DNA from: Streptomyces sp. V3I8
GTDB taxonomy: Bacteria > Actinomycetota > Actinomycetes > Streptomycetales > Streptomycetaceae
Length of the DNA: 64,000 nt
Reading direction: 5' to 3'
Assembly (NCBI RefSeq): GCF_030817535.1
Contig: NZ_JAUSZL010000002.1
Coordinates: 1,302,001 to 1,366,000 of the forward strand
Part shown: piece after piece, positions 59,623 to 64,000 of the stretch
Layout of the letters: each line of letters opens with the position of its first letter
Numbering within the stretch: the first letter of the stretch is position 1
The notes under the pieces: generated by a model
What the model was told of the DNA's origin: nothing
Seen by the model: the letters and a program-made list of their open reading frames with translations, nothing else
The model's database searches: none
Position numbers and translations under genes: made by a program

Positions 59623-60303
59623 CCAGATGTCTTCGACCGGGTTGAGGTCGGGTGCGTAGGGCGGCAGCTGGAAGGAGACCATCCAGTCCTGGCAGGCGAT
59701 GAAGGCGCGGAGCCGGGCGTTCAGGTGCACATTCAAGTTGTCCCAGATGAGCACGAGCGGTGCGTCGAGTTGCCGGTGGGCGGCGATCAGGAGGTCGCGG
59801 TAGTCGGTCCAGGTGAAGCTGCGTCGGCCGCCGCGTTTGTGGTCCACGTGCCGTTTGGGCCTGAAGATCAGCCGGGAACGCTCGCCGGATTTGTAGCAGG
59901 TCAGGGCTGCGATGGAGAAACGACGCCGGGAGCGTCCTCTCACCCGGATGAGGGGTGTGTGCCCGCGTCGGGCCCAGGTGCGGGAGGTGGGCGGCGTCAT
60001 CGAGAATCCGGCCTCGTCCTCGAAGACGATGTAGGCCCCGAGCGCCGCCGCGGTGCTTCCACCTGCGGCCACGTGTCCTTCACCCAGCCGGCGACCTTCT
60101 CCTCATCGCGCTCCACAGCCCGCCGGGCGGGGACCTGATGGCTGAATCCGTGGCTGCGGAGCATCTCCATGATGGTCGACAGCGCGAGGGACTTGTGGAA
60201 CCGGCGCCCGATCAGCGTCTTGACCCTTGCCAGGGCCCAGGTCTGGTCCGGCCAGCCGTGCGCGACCGGCCCCCTGGCCAACTCCTGCTCCAGCACTGCG
60301 AAC
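59452..60303 (-). pseudogene. IS630-family transposase, N-truncated and frameshifted
   Basis: The upstream frame (LEQELARGPVAHGWPDQTWA; RVKTLIGRRFHKSLALSTIM; DEEKVAGWVKDTWPQVEAP) shifts at the GCGGCGGCG run near 60,045 into TAAALGAYIVFEDEAGFSM. This carries the DDE core: EDEAGF, LIWDNLNVHLNA, APDLNPVEDIWS. It stops at 59452. Some IS630 relatives use programmed frameshifting, but here the first ~100 residues (HTH) are also missing at 60,300, where an ANTAR-gene fragment begins. The element is therefore dead. Confidence 0.8.
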
Positions 60304-60496
60304 AGGGCTTCACCGGCATGTCCTGCGGGAGGTCTCCCAGCGCACCAACACCAAACTGCGCCACGTCGCAGAACACCTCGTCGCCTGGGCCCACACCCAG
60401 GAACTGCCCGAACACATCAGCGCCCAACTGCACAACCAGCTGGAGAACGCCCACGTCCTGCACATACAGGACCTGAGCGGGACCGAACGGGACTGA
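60302..60496 (+). pseudogene. C-terminal fragment of an ANTAR-domain-type protein
   Basis: The frame LREVSQRTNTKLRHVAEHLV then AWAHTQELPEHISAQLHNQL and stop matches the end of Streptomyces ANTAR-containing RNA-binding regulators. Its start is cut off at the IS630 boundary. Family assignment is moderate. Confidence 0.5.
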
Positions 60497-60770
60497 CCTA
60501 GGAAAAAGCGGTCACCCGGCAACAGCGGGGTTCGGACCAGAGCCCTGGCAGAGTCCTCCGGGCCCGGCCCGGGGGACTTTGTGCGCTGCACGCGCCGACG
60601 CCCGATGCCCCTGCACACATGGCGGATACAGGGCGTATCCCCTGCACGAGCCCGTCGTTGAGGCGGCAGTGAGCTCCGGCTCCCTGTCCTGGCCGGATGC
60701 GTTGTTGCCGGGGCCCACTCTTGCTGTCATGGCGCCGGGCCCTCCCGCGGGCAGGTGCCAGCGAACGTGT

Positions 60771-61220
60771 TCAGCGTTGCGGTGGCACCACGGCAGATCG
60801 CGTGGGCCGGTTGTCCAGTGCGTCCTGCACGGTGGGGAACAGGCGCAGGACCATGTCCGCGCCGGTCATCTCCAGTACCCGCAGCATCCGGCTGGATGTG
60901 CCGGCCAGTCGCAGGTCGGTCAGCTGCCGCAGGAACAGCAGCAGGTTCAAGAAGGCGGAATCGGCGAAGGTGACGGCTTTCACGTCCAGGACCAGGACCG
61001 GAACCGCCTGGGCGGCGTACTCCAGCCGGGTGCGCGCCGCGGACAAGGAGTCCCAGTCCAGTTCGCCGTGCACGCTCACCACCCAGGCGCCCTGCTGGGC
61101 GTACTGCCGACCCAGCACCTCGAACGCCGAGGACAGCCCCTGGGACGGCCGGACATCCGGACCAAAACCCTTAAATGGCGACACACTCCAGTATGGCGAC
61201 ACAACGCCACGCACCGGCAA
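60771..61220 (-). CDS. STAS-domain anti-sigma-factor antagonist
   Basis: This is a 149-residue frame; the true start may be an internal GTG, since the first ~30 residues are atypical. The STAS fold is clear: WVVSVHGELDWDSLSAARTR, VLVLDVKAVTFADSAFLNLL (the phosphorylatable Ser after the Asp), and LRLAGTSSRMLRVLEMTGAD. Such proteins bind RsbW-type kinases to free alternative sigma factors. A fragment of such a kinase lies immediately upstream (61,269-61,490), so the pair once formed a partner-switching module. Confidence 0.85.
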   Translation of the reverse strand: MPVRGVVSPYWSVSPFKGFGPDVRPSQGLSSAFEVLGRQYAQQGAWVVSVHGELDWDSLSAARTRLEYAAQAVPVLVLDVKAVTFADSAFLNLLLFLRQLTDLRLAGTSSRMLRVLEMTGADMVLRLFPTVQDALDNRPTRSAVVPPQR

Positions 61221-61268
61221 GCCTTCTTCCGGTCCTCTCCTGCCGGCACACCCCGGGCATGACGGTGC

Positions 61269-61490
61269 TCAGGCCAAAATGATCCAGGCCGTGACCCGGT
61301 TGCCCGCCGACTCACGCACGACCGCGAAATGCTCACTGACCGCCTTGACGATCTCCAGACCGTGCTGGCCGATCCGGCCCGGATCAGTGGCGCGTGCCAC
61401 CGGCACGGGACGTGCCGTCCCGCACGACGGCCTCCACCCGCTCCACAGTGATCTCCAGCTCCAACAGCGCCGGGCCTTGACCCGGAATCT
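61269..61490 (-). pseudogene. RsbW-like ATP-binding protein, 3' fragment
   Basis: ALLELEITVERVEAVVRDGT in one frame continues, after a one-base shift near 61,425, as RPVPVARATDPGRIGQHGLE then IVKAVSEHFAVVRE in another, and stops at 61269. This is the C-terminal half of a Streptomyces HATPase_c regulator. Its 5' part was removed by the IS3 insertion at 61,472. Confidence 0.7.
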
Positions 61491-62403
61491 TGGACACGGG
61501 CCATGCGGCTTGGGCCAGGGTAATTGATGTGGGGTCGAGTGCTGTCTCGTAAGCGATGGGACTGTGTTGTCCGAGGCGGGAGTGACGACGTCGGGTGTTG
61601 TAGCGGTTGAGCCGGTGGAACGCGTCGAGGCGGGCCTCGCGTTCGCTGGACCAGGTCTTGCGGCCCTGCAGCGTCTCGCGTTTGAACGTCGCGTTGAAGG
61701 ACTCGGCAAGCGCGTTGGCCGCGCTGGAGCCGATCGCGCCCATGCTCTGTCGTACCCCTGCTGACCTGCAGATTTCTGCGAAGGCTCTGCTCGTGTATTG
61801 AGATCCGTGGTCCGTGTGCATGATCGCGCCGGTCAAGTTTCCACGGGTCCGCCCGGCGGCCGTGAAGGCGTCGATGACGAGCTCGGTCCGCATGTGATCG
61901 GCGATCGCCCACCCGGTCGGCCGGCGGGAGGCGAGGTCGATGACGGTCGCGAGGTAGAGCGGTTTCGAACCGCTGACCGGCAGGTGTGTGATGTCGCCGA
62001 CGTACTTCGTGTTCACCTCGGCCGCGGTGAAGTCACGTCCGATCAGGTCCGGTGCCTTCACCGCGGCCTGGTCCGTGAGCGTGGTGCGGTGCCGGCGGCG
62101 CAGACGGACGCCCTCGAGCCCGATGGTCCGCATGATCCTCGCGACCCGCTTGTGGTTGACCGCCGGGCCGCCCTCGTCGCGGAGTTCCGCGGTGATCCTG
62201 GGAGCTCCATAGGTGCCGTCGGAGTTCTGGTGGACCTTGCGTATCCGAGCCGTGACCCGGGCTTCGACGATCTGCCGGGCCTCTCTCGCGCCTGCGGTGC
62301 GGCGCCAGTAGTAGAAGCTCGAGCGGGCCAGACCGAGGATGTCGCAGAGCCGCTTCACGCCGTATCGGCGCTGGTGATCGTCAACGAACTGATAGCGGTT
62401 CAC
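61384..62403 (-). CDS. IS3-family transposase OrfB (integrase catalytic domain), reading through the IS end
   Basis: Starts at GTG 62403, overlapping the orfA stop. HTH_21-like region (RRYGVKRLCDILGLARSSFYYWRR), then the rve integrase core with DDE residues: Asp in VNTKYVGDITHLPV, Asp in IMHTDHGSQYTSRA and Glu in ALAESFNATFKRE. The catalytic part is intact. The frame does not stop inside the element. It passes through the inverted repeat and fuses about 30 residues of the interrupted RsbW-like gene before stopping at 61384. Confidence 0.85.
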   Translation of the reverse strand: MNRYQFVDDHQRRYGVKRLCDILGLARSSFYYWRRTAGAREARQIVEARVTARIRKVHQNSDGTYGAPRITAELRDEGGPAVNHKRVARIMRTIGLEGVRLRRRHRTTLTDQAAVKAPDLIGRDFTAAEVNTKYVGDITHLPVSGSKPLYLATVIDLASRRPTGWAIADHMRTELVIDAFTAAGRTRGNLTGAIMHTDHGSQYTSRAFAEICRSAGVRQSMGAIGSSAANALAESFNATFKRETLQGRKTWSSEREARLDAFHRLNRYNTRRRHSRLGQHSPIAYETALDPTSITLAQAAWPVSKIPGQGPALLELEITVERVEAVVRDGTSRAGGTRH

Positions 62404-62785
62404 CAGCGTGTCTCCGTCGCGAAATACCGGGTCGCCTTGCGGAGAATGTCCCGTTCTTCCTCGAGCTCGCGGATCCTCCTGCGGGCTGCGGCCAGCTCCG
62501 CCTGCACCGCGTCACCGCCGGCCGGCGAGGCGGCGGGCGGCGAAGCGGCGGGCGGCTCGCAGTGGCCGCCAGGTCGGCGGCTCGGATCCAGTTCCGCAGT
62601 GTCTGGGTGTTCACCCCGAGATCGGCGGCGACCGACTTGATCGTCGCTCCCGGCCTCGAGCGGTACAACGCGACCGCGTCCGCCTTGAACTCGGCGGGGT
62701 AATGCTTCATCCCCATGGGGACTCCGTTCTCCTGGACCATCAAGATCCAAGTGTCTCCGGTGTCCAAAACCCGGGGTCAAGGCCC
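61472..62785 (-). mobile_element. IS3-family insertion sequence
   Basis: The terminal inverted repeats run inward from 61472 (GGGCCTTGACCCGGAATCTT) and from 62785 on the opposite strand (GGGCCTTGACCCCGGGTTTT). Both continue to TTGGACAC, with four mismatches over 26 bp. The element carries orfA and orfB in the usual order and overlap. No clear target duplication is seen. Confidence 0.8.
62400..62716 (-). pseudogene. IS3-family OrfA, frameshifted
   Basis: From ATG 62716 the HTH part reads MKHYPAEFKADAVALYRSRP then IKSVAADLGVNTQTLRNWIR. The leucine-zipper part (VQAELAAARRRIRELEEERD, ILRKATRYFATE) is in another frame, the shift lying in the GGCGGGCGGCGAAGCGG repeat near 62,530-62,570. The GC-rich repeats may cause slippage. 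Mobility of this copy is doubtful. Confidence 0.75.
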
Positions 62786-62786
62786 C

Positions 62787-63083
62787 AGCTCCGGCTCGCC
62801 CGTCCACCGGCCACCGACCTGCGGCGACCCTGGGAAAGGCCAGCCGAACCGAACAGACTGACACCCGCCCGCGTTCGCAGAGGCTTCAGAAACCTGCACG
62901 CGAAGACCGGGTCACCAGCCGGTGCACCGAAACCGTCCCGGCCCGGACCAGGTCGCCCCCCCGGGTTCGAAGAACCACCGTCAAGCCACCTGTCATGACG
63001 TGGGCAGAGTCCTCACCACCGGCGAAACATACAGCCGACCCGCCCACCACAAGGCCGGCACCAAACCCCGCAGGACAGGCTGA
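62787..63083 (+). pseudogene. C-terminal fragment of an IS701-like transposase, frameshifted
   Basis: ATDLRRPWERPAEPNRLTPA then RVRRGFRNLHAKTGSPAGAP and KPSRPGPGRPPG passes at a seven-C run near 62,955 into GSKNHRQATCHDVGRVLTTG and stops at 63083. The PGRPPGSKN ending is characteristic of this transposase family. The rest was lost or displaced by the adjacent IS3 insertion. See the N-terminal piece at 49998-50138. Confidence 0.65.
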
Positions 63084-63115
63084 CAAGCGACATCCAGGAT
63101 CAGCACACTGAACAC

Positions 63116-63382
63116 ATGCGATACGAGGGGAAGTCGAAGCTCGCCGCCGCACGAGCCTTGGTCCCGGTGGCCATCCTTGTCGCATCGCCAGTGCTCCTGA
63201 TAATCGGAGCGCCGGTCCGCCGCCAATACCTCCGCTACATCTACCGGGATGAGGCCCCAACGATCCTGGACAAGGAGCAAGGCCGAATCAGTGTCCACTG
63301 GTTCGTGGTTACGAACCCTCTTCTCGCATGGTTCTGCTGGCCCACGGAGTCGCTTGTCCGACTCATCTCGCGCCGAGGTTAA
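63116..63382 (+). CDS. Small putative membrane protein, 88 aa
   Basis: ATG 63116 begins MRYEGKSKLAAARALVPVAI, with one clear transmembrane segment (about residues 13-35), then RRQYLRYIYRDEAPTILDKE and a second short hydrophobic patch (FVVTNPLLAWFCW). G+C is lower than in neighbours. No family recognised and no strong ribosome site. Confidence 0.45.
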   Translation: MRYEGKSKLAAARALVPVAILVASPVLLIIGAPVRRQYLRYIYRDEAPTILDKEQGRISVHWFVVTNPLLAWFCWPTESLVRLISRRG

Positions 63383-63422
63383 ACGGCAAGTTTAGAGGTT
63401 GTCCCGTAACCGTTGGCGGTCC

Positions 63423-64000
63423 TCAGGTCATGTCGTGTGGAGCTGTGGCCTCTTGGGTGAGTCGGGAGACCAGTTCGATCCAGCCTCTTTCCAGCCGCTG
63501 CAGCGGTAGGTTGCACTGGTCGCCCAGATGCCGGAGAAGGGCGGGCTCCAGGTAGCCCAGCAGCGCGTGGCTGAACAGTACTGCGTCTGTTTCCGGTGCA
63601 GCCAGGCTGAGCAGGACGCTGACCCGCTCATGGTACGAGCGGCGAGGTGTGCGCTGGTAGCGCTGTTCGGGGGAGGGCTCGGCAGCTATCTGGAGCTCCA
63701 TCTCCTGGGCATAGCGCCGTATGGCGGCCACCCCGAATGCGCGAAGCTGCTCGATGGCCTCGCCACGACCGTCTGCTTGGTCCAAGCCGCTGAGGTGAGC
63801 GGCCTGGAAGGTGTCCTCGGAGTGCTGCAGCAGGGCTTGCAACAGACCTGTGCGGTCGCCGAACCGGCGAAAGACGGTGCCTTTGCCGACACCTGCCGCG
63901 GTAGCCACCGCTTCCATGGTGAGGTGCTTCAGCCCGTGCTCGCGCGTTATTCGTGCCGCGGCGTTGAGCAGGCGGGCGTGGTTGCGTGCCGCGTCCACGC
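63423..64000 (-). CDS. TetR-family transcriptional regulator (start at or beyond window edge)
   Basis: At least 191 residues; the visible start GTG 63998 may be internal. The TetR N-terminal HTH is LLNAAARITREHGLKHLTME then AVATAAGVGKGTVFRRFGDR. The C-terminal ligand domain has the helical pattern of repressors of efflux or redox enzymes (RYAQEMELQIAAE; VLFSHALLGYLEPALLRHLG). Target genes would lie beyond the window. Confidence 0.88.
   Translation of the reverse strand, partial: VDAARNHARLLNAAARITREHGLKHLTMEAVATAAGVGKGTVFRRFGDRTGLLQALLQHSEDTFQAAHLSGLDQADGRGEAIEQLRAFGVAAIRRYAQEMELQIAAEPSPEQRYQRTPRRSYHERVSVLLSLAAPETDAVLFSHALLGYLEPALLRHLGDQCNLPLQRLERGWIELVSRLTQEATAPHDMT

Overview
The window is about 72% GC with strong third-position G/C bias, GTG/TTG starts next to AGGAG-type ribosome sites, and many twin-arginine and lipoprotein signals. 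It also has families typical of high-GC Gram-positive soil bacteria: a rifampin phosphotransferase with its RAE box, actinobacterial HxDLLR leader peptides, and SAM-IV and c-di-AMP riboswitches. This points to a Streptomyces chromosome. No species-level claim is possible from the sequence alone. There are no rRNA genes, CRISPR arrays or biosynthetic megasynthases.

Layout, left (1-45.6 kb, chromosomal core/arm): a partial caspase-like protease; a decaying secreted protein; a decaying two-component system (a response regulator reduced to its two ends, followed by a frameshifted histidine kinase); a secreted PA14/beta-propeller/ricin-B protein; a divergent LysR/EamA pair; a GH43 arabinofuranosidase downstream of a YtfQRT-YjfF-type sugar ABC transporter and its LacI regulator; tRNA-Pro(GGG); an OpuC-type ABC importer whose ATPase has a strange repetitive tail, divergent from a tightly coupled operon of an ornithine-cyclodeaminase-like enzyme, an aromatic-amino-acid-lyase homologue without a normal MIO triad, and an amidohydrolase; a YceI protein; a GH30 galactanase; and a Fis/AAA-type regulator.

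At 30.8-37.3 kb lies a sulfur-linked locus. Four flavin monooxygenases of the luciferase family are transcribed leftward behind one HxDLLR leader peptide. A SAM-IV riboswitch and a second leader peptide (its usual Cys replaced by Tyr) precede a glutathione-S-transferase-like gene transcribed rightward. Next come a GNAT protein, an NlpC/P60 hydrolase behind a c-di-AMP riboswitch, a TAT metallophosphoesterase/LamG protein, and the rifampin phosphotransferase.

Right (45.6-64 kb, genomic island): at 45,581 a 42-bp copy of the 3' half of tRNA-Pro(GGG), still followed by a terminator, marks the end of an element integrated into a tRNA gene. From there to the window end the DNA is a mosaic of gene fragments and insertion sequences (IS5, IS3, IS630, IS1182 and an IS701-like family), mostly broken. 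Scattered intact cargo includes an EthD protein with its XRE/MmyB regulator, an APH(3')-type aminoglycoside phosphotransferase, a lipoprotein, an AraC/oxidoreductase pair, a STAS protein and a TetR regulator. Remnants of ParB-, ANTAR- and RsbW-like genes show that plasmid-type and regulatory functions were once present and have been shredded.

The two most interesting systems are (i) the OpuC-type importer beside a MIO-deficient lyase operon, a candidate uptake-and-elimination pathway for a quaternary-amine amino acid, and (ii) the doubly controlled sulfur locus with a riboswitch and two divergent leader peptides.
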